Assembly: GCA_035502095.1 (NCBI GenBank)
Contig: DATJUX010000024.1
Coordinates: 40,680-104,679, forward strand
Reading direction: 5' to 3'
Length of the DNA: 64,000 nt
Origin: JAKANT01 sp035502095
Lineage (GTDB): Bacteria > Pseudomonadota > Gammaproteobacteria > Burkholderiales > Burkholderiaceae_F
Both the position numbers and the translations under genes were made by a program. Every line of letters starts with the position of its first letter. Positions within the stretch are counted from its first letter, which is position 1. The notes beneath the pieces are model-generated. The model was not told the origin of the DNA, searched no databases, and saw only the letters and a list, made by a program, of their open reading frames with translations. Positions 8,533 through 17,859 of the stretch are shown one piece after another.

Positions 8533-8985
8533 ATGGAGCAGAAGCGCAAGATCATCCCGCCGGTGTACCTGGTCGTGGCGCTGCTCGTCATGGCGGCGCT
8601 CCACTTCCTCGTCCCGGTCGGGCGCTTCATCGCGACGCCCTATTCGTACCTCGGTGCGATTCCGCTCGTCGGCGGCATCGTCATGGCGGCGAGCGCATCG
8701 AATGCGTTCCGCGGTGCCGGGACGCCGGTGCTGCCGTTCGAGCGCTCGACCGCGCTGGTGACGAGCGGCCTGTATCGCGTGACACGCAATCCCATGTACC
8801 TCGGCATGGTGCTGGTCCTCGCCGGCACCGCGCTGCTGTTCGGAACGGTGGGCACGTTGCTGCCGATCCCTTTTTTCGTCTGGGCGATCCGGCGCAACTT
8901 CATCCTCGGCGAGGAGCGGTTCCTCGAAGAGATCTTTGGCGCGCAGTACCTGCGCTACAAGGAGCGGGTGCGGCGCTGGCTGTGA
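8533..8985 (+). CDS. Isoprenylcysteine carboxyl methyltransferase (ICMT/PEMT)-like membrane protein
   Basis: The 150-residue integral membrane protein has four hydrophobic segments. Its conserved core reads LVTSGLYRVTRNPMYLGM and then a late GEERFLEEIFGAQYLRYKERVRRWL. The RNPMYLG motif and the E-x(n)-Y-x-x-Y-x-x-x-V-R-R-W ending are hallmarks of the bacterial ICMT-like/phospholipid methyltransferase family, which use SAM at the membrane. Bacterial substrates are generally unknown. Start at the ATG at 8533 within the motif ACGAGATGG; no strong ribosome site is visible because the GC hairpin occupies that position. Confidence 0.82.
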   Translation: MEQKRKIIPPVYLVVALLVMAALHFLVPVGRFIATPYSYLGAIPLVGGIVMAASASNAFRGAGTPVLPFERSTALVTSGLYRVTRNPMYLGMVLVLAGTALLFGTVGTLLPIPFFVWAIRRNFILGEERFLEEIFGAQYLRYKERVRRWL

Positions 8986-9101
8986 GAGAACTCCGGCGCG
9001 ACAGTCCCCCCCGGCCGCCCGCTCGGCCGCTGGCTCGATGGATCAGCGGCAAGCGGCGTACGCTTCGCCCATACCAAGACCACGATCCGAGGAGACCTCC
9101 G

Positions 9102-10127
9102 ATGCCGCTGCGCACTCGCGCCTTCCTGCTCTGCTTCGTGCTTGCCGCAGCCGCCGCGCAGGCGCAGGACAACCCTGTGACATTGAAGCTTTCCAGCTGG
9201 GTGCCGATGCAGCATCCGCTCAACCCGGCCCTGCAGGCGTGGGCCGAGGACATCAAGAAGGAAAGCAACGGCACCATCAGCGCGACGCTGTTCCCGAGTG
9301 AGCAGCTGGGCAAGGCGTTCGACCACTACGACATGGCGCGCGACGGCATCGCCGATGCCGCCTACGTCAATCCGGGCTACCAGCCCGGGCGCTTCCCCAT
9401 CTTCGCGGCGGCCTCGCTGCCCTTTCTCGCATCGAACGCCAAGGGCGGCAGCGCCGCGGTCGACGCCTGGTACCGCGCATACGCGGCCAAGGAGATGAAG
9501 GATGTGCAGTTCTGTTTCGCGTTCGTGCACGATCCGGGCAGCTTCCATTCGCGCACGAAGGTCGTGCTGCCGACCGACGTCAAGGGCATGAAGGTGCGCC
9601 CGGCGACGAGCACGATCGGCCAGATGATCACCGTGCTCGGCGGCACCAACGTGCAATCGTCGGCGCCGGAAGCGCGCGACATGATCGAGCGCGGCGTGGC
9701 CGACGCGATCACCTTCCCGTGGGGCTCGCTCGGGCTGTTCGGCATCGACAAGGTCGTCACGTATCACATCGACGTGCCGCTCTACGTCACGCCGTTCGTC
9801 TGGGTCCTGAACAAGGACAGGTACAACTCGCTCTCGGCGGCGCAGCGCAAGGTGATCGACGCGCACTGCACGACCGAATGGGCGGAGAAGATCGCGTCGC
9901 CTTGGGCCGACTTCGAGGCCGCCGGCAGGGCCAAGATCGCCGCCCTGCCGGGCCACGAGATGATCCGGCTCACGCCGGAACAGCTCGAGGCGTGGCGCAA
10001 GGCGGTGGCGCCGGTGAACGACCAATGGGCCAAGGAAGTCCAGAAGGCCGGCGCCGATCCGAAACAGGTGCTCGAGGCGTTGCAGCAGAGCCTGGCGAAG
10101 TACAAGTCCGCCCTGCAGGGCGGCTAA
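9102..10127 (+). CDS. dctP: TRAP transporter substrate-binding protein (DctP family)
   Basis: A GAGGAGA ribosome site precedes the ATG at 9102. The 341-residue protein begins with a signal peptide (cleavage after AQA, about residue 22) and the mature start DNPVTLKLSSWVP. It has the family Arg in GMKVRPATS, which normally salt-bridges a carboxylate of the ligand, and the FPWGSLGLFGIDKVV segment. It delivers an organic acid or similar solute to the DctQM permease encoded next. The genes are spaced 22 bp (P to Q) and about 2 bp (Q to M), so this is one operon. The exact substrate cannot be read from sequence. Confidence 0.93.
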   Translation: MPLRTRAFLLCFVLAAAAAQAQDNPVTLKLSSWVPMQHPLNPALQAWAEDIKKESNGTISATLFPSEQLGKAFDHYDMARDGIADAAYVNPGYQPGRFPIFAAASLPFLASNAKGGSAAVDAWYRAYAAKEMKDVQFCFAFVHDPGSFHSRTKVVLPTDVKGMKVRPATSTIGQMITVLGGTNVQSSAPEARDMIERGVADAITFPWGSLGLFGIDKVVTYHIDVPLYVTPFVWVLNKDRYNSLSAAQRKVIDAHCTTEWAEKIASPWADFEAAGRAKIAALPGHEMIRLTPEQLEAWRKAVAPVNDQWAKEVQKAGADPKQVLEALQQSLAKYKSALQGG

Positions 10128-10149
10128 GCCGGGACCACCGCCGCGGCGC

Positions 10150-10668
10150 ATGACCCGCAAGCCGGTCGCCGACCGGATCATCGCCGCGATCGAGTGGCTC
10201 GCGGCGACCTTCGTCGGGCTGGTCGCGGCGAACATCTTCGTCGCGGTCCTGCTGCGCAAGTTCTTCAGCACGTCGATCCCCGACAGCTATGACTTCGGGC
10301 GCCAGCTGCTCGGCATCCTGATCTTCTGGGGCATCGCTGCCACCAGCTATCGCGGCGGCCACATCACGGTCGACCTGCTGTGGAGCAACGCGGGCCCGCG
10401 GCTGAAACGGTTCATCGATGTCTTCGCGACGCTCGTGCTGCTGTTCGTCGTGATCGTGCAGACCGTCATGCTGTTCGACAAGGTACGCAGCACGTACAGC
10501 GATCATGTATTGACGTTCGACCTCAACCTGCCGACCTGGCCGCTGGCGGCGGTGGCGTGGGCCGGCGATGCATGCGCGGTGGTGCTGATCGCGATCCGCG
10601 CCTGGCGCCTGTTGTTCAATCCGGAGGCGCTGCACGACGCGCGGGCCGAAACGCGCGTGCAGGAGTGA
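10150..10668 (+). CDS. dctQ: TRAP transporter small permease (DctQ family)
   Basis: 172 residues with four predicted membrane helices, including ATFVGLVAANIFVAVLLRKFF near the N-terminus and GILIFWGIAATSYRGGHITVDLLW in the middle. The latter is the conserved DctQ signature region. It forms the small subunit of the secondary TRAP transporter and assembles with DctM in the inner membrane. The gene lies between the binding-protein and large-permease genes. Confidence 0.92.
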   Translation: MTRKPVADRIIAAIEWLAATFVGLVAANIFVAVLLRKFFSTSIPDSYDFGRQLLGILIFWGIAATSYRGGHITVDLLWSNAGPRLKRFIDVFATLVLLFVVIVQTVMLFDKVRSTYSDHVLTFDLNLPTWPLAAVAWAGDACAVVLIAIRAWRLLFNPEALHDARAETRVQE

Positions 10669-10670
10669 GC

Positions 10671-11969
10671 TTGAGCCACGACCTGATCGCCGGCGCCGGG
10701 TTCGTGATCCTGTTCGTCCTCATGCTGTCGCGCGTGCCGGTCGGCATGGCGATGGGACTGGTCGGCGTCACCGGTTACGCCATGATCGCGGGCAGCGGTC
10801 CAGCGCTCAAGCTGGTCGGGCAGACGTCGATGCGCACGGTCACCGACTACACGTTCGGGGTGATCCCGATGTTCATGCTGATGGGCGCGTTCGTGTCGGT
10901 CTCGGGCGTGAGCCGCGAGTTGTTCCGCGCCGCCAATGCCATGATCGGGCACCTGCGCGGCGGCCTCGGCATGGCGACCGTGCTCGCCTGCGGCGGCTTC
11001 GCGGCGATCTGCGGATCGTCGGTGGCGACCGCGGCGACGTTCTCCACCGTCGCGTATCCGGAGATGCGGCGCTATGGCTACCCGCAGTCGTTCTCCACCG
11101 GAGTGATTGCCGCCGGCGGCACGCTGGGTGCGATGCTGCCGCCCTCGACCGTGCTCGCGGTCTACGCGGTGATCACGCAGCAGGACATCGGCAAGCTGTT
11201 CATGGCCGGCGTGCTGCCTGGCCTGCTCGCGATGACGATGTACGTGGCGACGATCGCGGCGATCGTGCTGGCCGCGCCCCGGTTCCTGCCCGCGGGTGCG
11301 CCGCGACCCTGGAAGGAGCGCCGCGCGGCGCTGTGGGGCGTGTGGCCGTCGCTGGCCCTGTTCGCGTTCGTGATCGGCGGGCTGTACGGCGGGTTCTTCA
11401 CGCCGACCGAAGCGGGCGGGGTGGGCGCGATGGGCGCGTTCCTGCTCGGCCTCGCGCGGCGCAAGCTGGACCGCAAGAACGTGCGCGCCGCGCTGCTGCA
11501 GGCGACCCGTACCGCCGCCGCGGTCTTCACGGTCCTGATCGGCGCGCTGCTGTTCGGATACTTCCTCACCATCACCCAGACGCCGCAGAAGCTCACCACG
11601 TTCCTCACGGGACTCGGCATCGGCCGCTACGGCGTGCTGGCGCTGATCATGGCGATGTATCTCGTGCTCGGCTGCCTGATGGATGCGATGGCGATGATCA
11701 TCCTGACGGTGCCGATCATCTTTCCGGTGATCACGCAGCTCGGCTTCGATCCGATCTGGTTCGGCGTGATCATCGTGATGACGGTGGAGCTGGGGCTGAT
11801 TCACCCGCCCGTCGGCATGAACGTATTCGTCATCAAAAGCGTGGTGCAGGACGTGACCTTCACGACCATATTCAAGGGCGTGCTTCCGTTCGTGGCGACG
11901 GACATCGTGCGGCTCGTGATCCTGATCGCGTTTCCCGCGATTGCACTGTGGCTGCCGGGGAGGATGTGA
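10671..11969 (+). CDS. dctM: TRAP transporter large permease (DctM family)
   Basis: The start is either TTG at 10671, with AGGAG at 10661-10665 in ideal spacing, or GTG at 10665, which overlaps the dctQ stop but has its ribosome site too close. I prefer TTG (432 residues). The protein is almost entirely membrane helices with DctM signatures: SRVPVGMAMGLVGVTGYAMI near the start, CGSSVATAATFSTVAYPEM, and LIHPPVGMNVFVIKSVV near the end. It is the ion-coupled channel subunit of the transporter. The following 236 bp contain no evident gene. Confidence 0.93.
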   Translation: MSHDLIAGAGFVILFVLMLSRVPVGMAMGLVGVTGYAMIAGSGPALKLVGQTSMRTVTDYTFGVIPMFMLMGAFVSVSGVSRELFRAANAMIGHLRGGLGMATVLACGGFAAICGSSVATAATFSTVAYPEMRRYGYPQSFSTGVIAAGGTLGAMLPPSTVLAVYAVITQQDIGKLFMAGVLPGLLAMTMYVATIAAIVLAAPRFLPAGAPRPWKERRAALWGVWPSLALFAFVIGGLYGGFFTPTEAGGVGAMGAFLLGLARRKLDRKNVRAALLQATRTAAAVFTVLIGALLFGYFLTITQTPQKLTTFLTGLGIGRYGVLALIMAMYLVLGCLMDAMAMIILTVPIIFPVITQLGFDPIWFGVIIVMTVELGLIHPPVGMNVFVIKSVVQDVTFTTIFKGVLPFVATDIVRLVILIAFPAIALWLPGRM

Positions 11970-12205
11970 GGCGCCGGGACCGGGCGCAATGGAATATTTC
12001 CGCGCGCCGGCGAGTCTTGCACTGAGTGGCTGCCCATCAGGCCAGGCATGTGCATGGTCGTCGCGGGCGGGCAGCCGCGCGGCCGGCGCGCCGATGGCCG
12101 GCCGAAGGATGGGGGAATCACTGACATTCAGCTGACGCGGGCGCCACCGCAGCGCTGCAGGACTCGGTGCAACAGCCGCGTCGCTGTTCAACCTTCCACG
12201 ATGGC

Positions 12206-12757
12206 ATGGGCGAAATCACCGACCTGATTCAACGCGTCAACGTCGGCGACGGCGACGCGCGCGACCGGCTTTTTTCGTTGCTGTACCGGGACCTGCGCCG
12301 GCTCGCCCATTCACGACTGAACCGGAGCGAGACGATCACGCTGCTCGACACGACGTCGCTGGTCCACGACGCCTATCTCAAGCTTCTCGCGACCGGCGAC
12401 CTGCGCTTTGCCGATCGTGGCCGGTTCCTGGCCTACGCCGCCAAGGTCATGCGGTCGATCGTGGTGGACGAGATCCGCAAGCGCCGTTCCGATTTGCGCG
12501 GGGGCGGCGCCGAGCATGTCGAACTCGATACCAGCGTTGCCGAGTCGGCGTGCAAAGACGATGAGCGGGTCATGCGGGTGCACGAAGCGCTGGCGGACTT
12601 GTCCGATCTCGATCCGCGCCTCGCATCGGTCGTGGAGATGCGCTTTTTCGCCGGGTTGAGCGAGGCGGACATCGCCGAGGCGCTGGGCGTCGCGGAGCGC
12701 ACGGTCCGGCGCGACTGGGACAAGGCGCGCACGCTGTTGTTCTCGGCGCTCAGGTGA
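12206..12757 (+). CDS. ECF sigma factor, Sig-70_X6 (Sigma70_ECF) type, partner of the downstream kinase
   Basis: Starting at ATG 12206 (MGEITDLIQRV) gives 183 residues. An in-frame ATG at 12167 would add 13 atypical residues. The family pattern is clear: GDGDARDRLFSLLYRDLRRLAHSRL, TSLVHDAYLKL, MRSIVVDEIRKRRSD, and a sigma-4 region with VVEMRFFAGLSEADIAEALGV. This ECF class is commonly encoded next to Ser/Thr kinases and can be activated by phosphorylation of the sigma factor rather than by anti-sigma release, as shown for kinase-linked ECF43 proteins. The kinase gene follows 60 bp downstream, so phospho-activation is a reasonable prediction here. Confidence 0.9.
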   Translation: MGEITDLIQRVNVGDGDARDRLFSLLYRDLRRLAHSRLNRSETITLLDTTSLVHDAYLKLLATGDLRFADRGRFLAYAAKVMRSIVVDEIRKRRSDLRGGGAEHVELDTSVAESACKDDERVMRVHEALADLSDLDPRLASVVEMRFFAGLSEADIAEALGVAERTVRRDWDKARTLLFSALR

Positions 12758-12817
12758 CCCCGGGCACCCTCTCGCGGCGAACCCGACTGGACAAGCTTCG
12801 ACTACCCGCCCCTGCCC

Positions 12818-15544
12818 ATGATCGGTCCTGATCTCTGGTCCGCGGTCTCGCCCTTGCTGGACGAGGCGCTCGATCTGCCGACCGAGGAAGCGCGGCAGGC
12901 GTGGTTGCACAACCTTCCTGCGCACGCGCGCCCGTACCGCGAAACCCTCGAGCAGCTGTTGCATGACCATGCGCGCGCGCAGACCGCGGACTTCCTGCAG
13001 ACTCCGGCCGGCAGCGCCCTGCGTGCGGCGCACGCCGGCCGAGCCGACCCGGAACCGTCGGGCCGGATCATCGGTCCCTACCGCCTGCTGCGCGAACTCG
13101 GCCGCGGCGGAATGGGGAGGGTATGGCTGGCCGAGCGGACCGACGGCCTGGTCAAGCGACCGGTTGCGCTGAAGCTGCCGCATCCGGGCCTTGCAGCCCG
13201 CGGGTTCGCCGAAAGACTGGCGCGCGAGCGCGACATCCTGGCCGCGCTGAGTCACCCACACATCGCCCGCCTCTACGATGCGGGCATCACAGCCGACGGG
13301 CAGCCCTTCATCGCCCTCGAATACATCGAGGGCAGGACGATCATCGAGGACTGCGACGCGGGCCGGCGCAGCGTGCGCGAGCGCATCGAGCTGTTCCTGC
13401 AGGTACTCGAGGCCGTGCAGTACGCGCATGCGCACCTGGTCATTCACCGCGACCTGAAGCCGTCGAATGTGCTGGTCGATGCGCAGGCCCAGGTCCGGCT
13501 GCTGGACTTCGGCGTGGCGAAGCTCCTCGTCCACGGCCACGGGGAACCGACGGAACTGACTCTAGATGCCGGCCGGGCCCTGACGCCGGAGTACGCCTCG
13601 CCCGAGCAGATCCTGGGCCGGACGCTCGGCACGGCGAGCGATGTCTATTCGCTCGGCATCCTCTTGTACCAACTGCTTGCGGGCAGGCGCCCATACGAAC
13701 TGGCGCGGCAGCACCAGGCGTCGCTGGAGCTGGCCATCCTGAACGTCGACGTGCCGCGCCCGAGCGCGGCGATCGCGAAGGAGCCGGAGGCGGCCGCGGC
13801 GCGCGGAGCGACAGCGCCGCTGCTGGCGCGCACGCTGCGCGGCGATCTCGACACGATCGTGCTCAAGGCGCTGAAGGCAAGTCCCGAGGAGCGCTACGAG
13901 ACAGCGGCCGCGTTGAGCGCCGATCTGCAGCGTTACCTGGACGGCGAGCCGGTCCAGGCCAGGCCCGATTCGCGCCTGTACGTGCTGCGGAAGTTCGTAG
14001 CCCGCAACCGCCTCGCGGTGGCGGCCGCGGCAGCCAGCGTGATCGCGATCACCGTCGCGGCGGTGGGCTTCGCCATCGAGGCGCGCGTCGCGATCCGCGA
14101 GCGCGACTACGCGCGCGCGCTTGCCGACCGCAGCGATGCCACGGCGCGTTTTCTCAACGATCTCCTGGTCGAGGCCGGGCAGTCCAAGGGGCCGGTCAGC
14201 ATCGACGATCTGCTGTCCCAGAGCGAAAAGCTGGTCAGGATCGGATATCGCGACAACCCGGACCATCGCGCTGCCGTGCTCGACCAGCTCGCGATGTACT
14301 ACGCCACCGTCGGCAACCATGCCAAGGCGGCCGACCTGATGGCGCAGGCGCTCTCGGCAGCGTCGGGCTCCTCCGACCCGGCTCTGATCGATCAACTGCG
14401 CTGCAACGAAGCGATGACGATGGCCGACCTGGGTCGGATCGACGAAGCCAAGGCACGACTCGAGACGACCCTGGCGCACGAATTCCCCGATCCCCGCGTG
14501 CGGGTCGTGTGCATCCTTTACCGCAGCTTCATCGCACACAACACCAACGACCGCGAAGGATCGATGCGTTATGCCGAGCAGGCACTGGCCGCGCTGCGCG
14601 GCCAATCCGATCCGCTGCCGGAGCTCGAAGCGCAGATCCTGGGCACGCTGGCGGTGGCCTACCAGGACAACGCGCGCAATGTCGACGCCGACCGCCAGTT
14701 TGCGGCCGCCATGCGGAAGTACGTCGAACTCGGGCGGGACGGCGGCCACGTGGCGGTCACGGTGCGCAACAACTGGGCGACGTTGCATGGCGACGCGGGC
14801 CAACCCAAGCGTGCGCTCGCGCTGTTCGACGAGATCATCCAGATCACGCAGCGGGACGATCCGAGCGCTCAGGTTCCGCTTTACCTGCTGAACAACCGTG
14901 CCTTCATGCTCAGAACGATCGGCCGCTACGAAGAAGCGGCAGCCGGCTACTCGGCCGCGCTTGCGGGCGCGCGCAAACAGGGCAATTTCGTCTCGACTGC
15001 AACCGCGTTGCTCGGGCTGACCGGCCTCGCCCGGGAGCGGGGCGAAATCGCCGCGGCCGAGCGCCTGCTCGCCGAAGCGCGCCAGGTCGTCGAGGCGCGC
15101 CTGCCGGCCGGCGCGACCGCTGTCGCGCGCATGTGGCTCGAGCGCGGCCACCTCGATCTTGCACAGGGTCGCGCGGACGACGCATTCAGCGCCTTCGATA
15201 TCGCCGTGAAGAGCCCCGGCCCCTTGGCGGGTCGCGTGTCCGCGCTCGGCGGTCGCGCCCAAAGCGAACTGAAACTCGGGCGGATCGAAGGCGCGAACGC
15301 AGACGCGCGGCGCGCACTCGAGCTCGCGCAATCGCTCCAGGCGGGCAATGCCTACTCGGCGCGCACGGGCAGCGCGTGGCTGGATCTGAGTCGCGTTTTG
15401 CTCGCACAAGGCGATCGCGCGGGCGCATCGCATGCACTGCAATCAGCGATCGAACACCTCTCCAACACCGTCGACGCCGGCCAGCTGCAACTGGTCGCCG
15501 CGCGCGCCGCGCTCAGTTCGCTCCCCTCCGCACAGTCACCTTAG
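12818..15544 (+). CDS. Membrane Ser/Thr protein kinase with C-terminal TPR-type region, ECF-linked
   Basis: The 908-residue protein shows VSPLLDEALDLP near the N-terminus, glycine loop GRGGMGRVWLAE (about 95), Lys in VALKLPHP (about 118), HRDLKPSN (about 210), DFGVAK (about 230) and SPEQI. A membrane helix lies at about 401-420. A long region of TPR-like helical pairs follows, probably outside the membrane as a sensor. All catalytic motifs are intact. It has the same order and length as the kinase at 4713 and ends in the same way (a final repeat with YSARTGSAWLDLSRVLLAQGD), so the two are paralogues. Gene order sigma-kinase suggests it phosphorylates the sigma factor upstream. Confidence 0.92.
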   Translation: MIGPDLWSAVSPLLDEALDLPTEEARQAWLHNLPAHARPYRETLEQLLHDHARAQTADFLQTPAGSALRAAHAGRADPEPSGRIIGPYRLLRELGRGGMGRVWLAERTDGLVKRPVALKLPHPGLAARGFAERLARERDILAALSHPHIARLYDAGITADGQPFIALEYIEGRTIIEDCDAGRRSVRERIELFLQVLEAVQYAHAHLVIHRDLKPSNVLVDAQAQVRLLDFGVAKLLVHGHGEPTELTLDAGRALTPEYASPEQILGRTLGTASDVYSLGILLYQLLAGRRPYELARQHQASLELAILNVDVPRPSAAIAKEPEAAAARGATAPLLARTLRGDLDTIVLKALKASPEERYETAAALSADLQRYLDGEPVQARPDSRLYVLRKFVARNRLAVAAAAASVIAITVAAVGFAIEARVAIRERDYARALADRSDATARFLNDLLVEAGQSKGPVSIDDLLSQSEKLVRIGYRDNPDHRAAVLDQLAMYYATVGNHAKAADLMAQALSAASGSSDPALIDQLRCNEAMTMADLGRIDEAKARLETTLAHEFPDPRVRVVCILYRSFIAHNTNDREGSMRYAEQALAALRGQSDPLPELEAQILGTLAVAYQDNARNVDADRQFAAAMRKYVELGRDGGHVAVTVRNNWATLHGDAGQPKRALALFDEIIQITQRDDPSAQVPLYLLNNRAFMLRTIGRYEEAAAGYSAALAGARKQGNFVSTATALLGLTGLARERGEIAAAERLLAEARQVVEARLPAGATAVARMWLERGHLDLAQGRADDAFSAFDIAVKSPGPLAGRVSALGGRAQSELKLGRIEGANADARRALELAQSLQAGNAYSARTGSAWLDLSRVLLAQGDRAGASHALQSAIEHLSNTVDAGQLQLVAARAALSSLPSAQSP

Positions 15545-15706
15545 CCGACTGTCGCGATCCCGAGGGGCGGACCGCATGTCCGGTTCCGGCCTCCGCATTC
15601 GTTCCAGATCACAGGCGAAGAGAACTTCGCCCGCGAACCCGGACGATCGCGGCCGATCCGCCGTTTCCCGGTTCGCTCCGCTCGCTCATTTACCGGGAGG
15701 AGTGCC

Positions 15707-17230
15707 ATGCGCAAGCGTCTACTCTGTGCGGCCACGACCGCGCTCGCCGCGACGATCTCTTTCGCCCAGGTCGACCCGGGCGTTCGGCGCGGCCCGCCCG
15801 GCGCCGGCGCGCCGCTCGCCGGCCTGACTCCGGTCGAACTCGACATATTCAACGAAAGTGTGCAGCGCTTCATCCAGCTCGAGGCGGCCTGCGACAGCTG
15901 TAACGACGTCGTGATCGGATCGTTCATCAATCCGGCGCTGGCCAATCTCGTCACGCTGACGAATTCCTCGGGGCTCGGCGCACGCTTCAACGCCGACCAG
16001 TGCTCCGTGTGCCACAACCAGCCGGCCCTGGGTGGATCGGGCGGATTCATCGTGCCCAACCCGCAGGACCCGCCGGGGCGCCAAAGGCCGCCCGAGAATC
16101 CCATGTTCGATCTGATTCCCCATCGCAAGGGCGCAACCAACCACGTGCCGGCTTTCATCCAGCAATACGGGCCGATCCGCGAAGTGCGCTTTGCCCGCAA
16201 GGCGGACGGCACCGCCGACGGCGGCGTGCATCAGCTGTTCACCGTCGTCGGGCGTACCGACATCGGCACGAGCAATTGCACCAACGCCGACCTTCCGCCG
16301 ACCGACTTCGACGGCGAGTACCGGCGCGGCAACACGCGCTTCCGCATCCCGCTGCAGCTGTTCGGACTCGGCATCATCGACGGCATCCAGGATCGCGAGA
16401 TCCTCGGCCGGTTCGCCGCCACGGCCGCGCTGCGCCAGCAGCTCGGCATCCAAGGCGTGCCGAATCGCAGCGGCAACAACGGCACGATCACCCGCTTCGG
16501 CTGGAAGGCGCAGAACAAGTCGCTCGCCATCTTTGCCGGCGAGGCTTACAACGTCGAGATGGGGATCACCAACGACGTGTTCCCGCAGGCGACCGAGGAG
16601 AACGTCAACTGCAACGTCGACAAGAGCGAACCCAACGACATCACGCGCACCGATCCGGACGACGCCCGCAACCAGAGCTACTTCAATCCCAGGCACATCC
16701 TGCCCGACTGGCTGGATTTCGCGATGTTCATGCGGTTCCTCGACGCGCCGAAGCCGGCGCCGATGAGCGCCAGCGCCGCGCGCGGCCGGCACCTTTTCGG
16801 CACCAGTCCGGCGAATCCGGGCGTGGGCTGCGTGGCCTGCCACACGGCGCAGATGGTGACGCCGCCGCAGAGCGAGACACCGGCACTGCAGAACGTGACG
16901 GCGAACCTCTATTCGGACCTGCTGGTCCACCACATGGGCAAGGGCCTCGCGGACGACATCACCCAGGGCGCCGCAACCGGAGACATGTTTCGCACCACGC
17001 CGCTCTGGGGCGTGGGCCAGCGCTTCTTCTTCCTGCACGACGGGCGCACCAGCGACCTGCTCGCGGCGATCCAGGCGCATGCGGCGCCGGCCGCGCTCTG
17101 CACCGATACGTCGGCGTTCGGACAGAGCACGTGCTACGGACCGTCCGAAGCCAACACGGTGATCAATCAGTTCAACGCGCTCGGTGTCACCGACCAGCAG
17201 GCGATCCTGGACTTTCTGCGGTCGCTGTGA
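15707..17230 (+). CDS. Exported di-haem oxidoreductase (DHOR / thiol-oxidoreductase family)
   Basis: GGGAGGAG lies 5-6 nt before ATG 15707. The 507-residue protein has a signal peptide (cleavage near AQ, about residue 21) and two haem c motifs: CSVCH at about 99 and CVACH at about 375. The family block GLGIIDGIQDREIL and a late GVGQRFFFLHDGRTSDLLAAI are visible. This is the CcpA-like DHOR family of periplasmic dihaem proteins, often partnered with imelysin or other iron-uptake genes. No such partner is adjacent. An additional CDSC pair (about 63-66) lacks the His of a haem site. The substrate is unknown. Confidence 0.9.
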   Translation: MRKRLLCAATTALAATISFAQVDPGVRRGPPGAGAPLAGLTPVELDIFNESVQRFIQLEAACDSCNDVVIGSFINPALANLVTLTNSSGLGARFNADQCSVCHNQPALGGSGGFIVPNPQDPPGRQRPPENPMFDLIPHRKGATNHVPAFIQQYGPIREVRFARKADGTADGGVHQLFTVVGRTDIGTSNCTNADLPPTDFDGEYRRGNTRFRIPLQLFGLGIIDGIQDREILGRFAATAALRQQLGIQGVPNRSGNNGTITRFGWKAQNKSLAIFAGEAYNVEMGITNDVFPQATEENVNCNVDKSEPNDITRTDPDDARNQSYFNPRHILPDWLDFAMFMRFLDAPKPAPMSASAARGRHLFGTSPANPGVGCVACHTAQMVTPPQSETPALQNVTANLYSDLLVHHMGKGLADDITQGAATGDMFRTTPLWGVGQRFFFLHDGRTSDLLAAIQAHAAPAALCTDTSAFGQSTCYGPSEANTVINQFNALGVTDQQAILDFLRSL

Positions 17231-17243
17231 GGGACGCTCGCGG

Positions 17244-17738
17244 TCAGGGCGCGGCCGGCGGCTCGTCGCGCCCGGACAAGCGACCCGATGCCGAGTGCCT
17301 GCGGCCGGTCGCCGGAAAGACGGTGCCCACCTTACCGAGACCGAACGCCGGCATGTTCACGTAGATGTTCTCGTACGTGCCGGCGGATGCGATGTAGGTT
17401 TCGTGCCAGATGCCGACCGAGCCGTCGGTGCCCGCGGCCCGGTTGAAGGCGCGCCACGCGGGGAGGTGCGTGGCCTCCTTGTCGCGCGCATAGGCGAGCA
17501 GCTGCTCCAGGGTGCGCCAGTACTGGACCATGATCGTCGTGCGCCCGAACCAGGCCTCGGCATGCATGAAGCCGAGGTCTGGCCGTTGCGCGAGCTCCCT
17601 GATCATGCGCGGCATGGCCGTCGCCACGGGCAACCATTTGGCGATCTTGAGCGGCTTGTTGATGCGCATGCCGATCAGGAACAGGACAAACGTTCCGTCG
17701 AATGTCGCGGCGAGGCGATCGTTCCGGGTCACCGCCAT
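17244..17738 (-). CDS. DUF4188-family protein
   Basis: The 164-residue protein contains FVLFLIGMRINKPLKIAKWLPV, RELAQRPDLGFMHAEAWFGRTTIMVQYWR and GIWHETYI, which fit DUF4188, a dimeric alpha-beta-barrel-like family related in fold to small monooxygenases and Dyp-type helpers. No function is proven for the family. Its stop lies 13 bp from the stop of the convergent dihaem gene. The ATG at 17738 is clear. A hydrophilic tail after ATGRR is not part of the domain. Confidence 0.82.
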   Translation of the reverse strand: MAVTRNDRLAATFDGTFVLFLIGMRINKPLKIAKWLPVATAMPRMIRELAQRPDLGFMHAEAWFGRTTIMVQYWRTLEQLLAYARDKEATHLPAWRAFNRAAGTDGSVGIWHETYIASAGTYENIYVNMPAFGLGKVGTVFPATGRRHSASGRLSGRDEPPAAP

Positions 17739-17859
17739 GTGGACCCCTCGGGCGTGGCAAATCCAGGCGGCACACTACGCCGGTCAGGGCAGACGCGGCG
17801 TTTGCTTCTTTGCGATCCGACCTCCCTGCACCGGCTTTCGGCAAGGCAACGGCCGCGCC

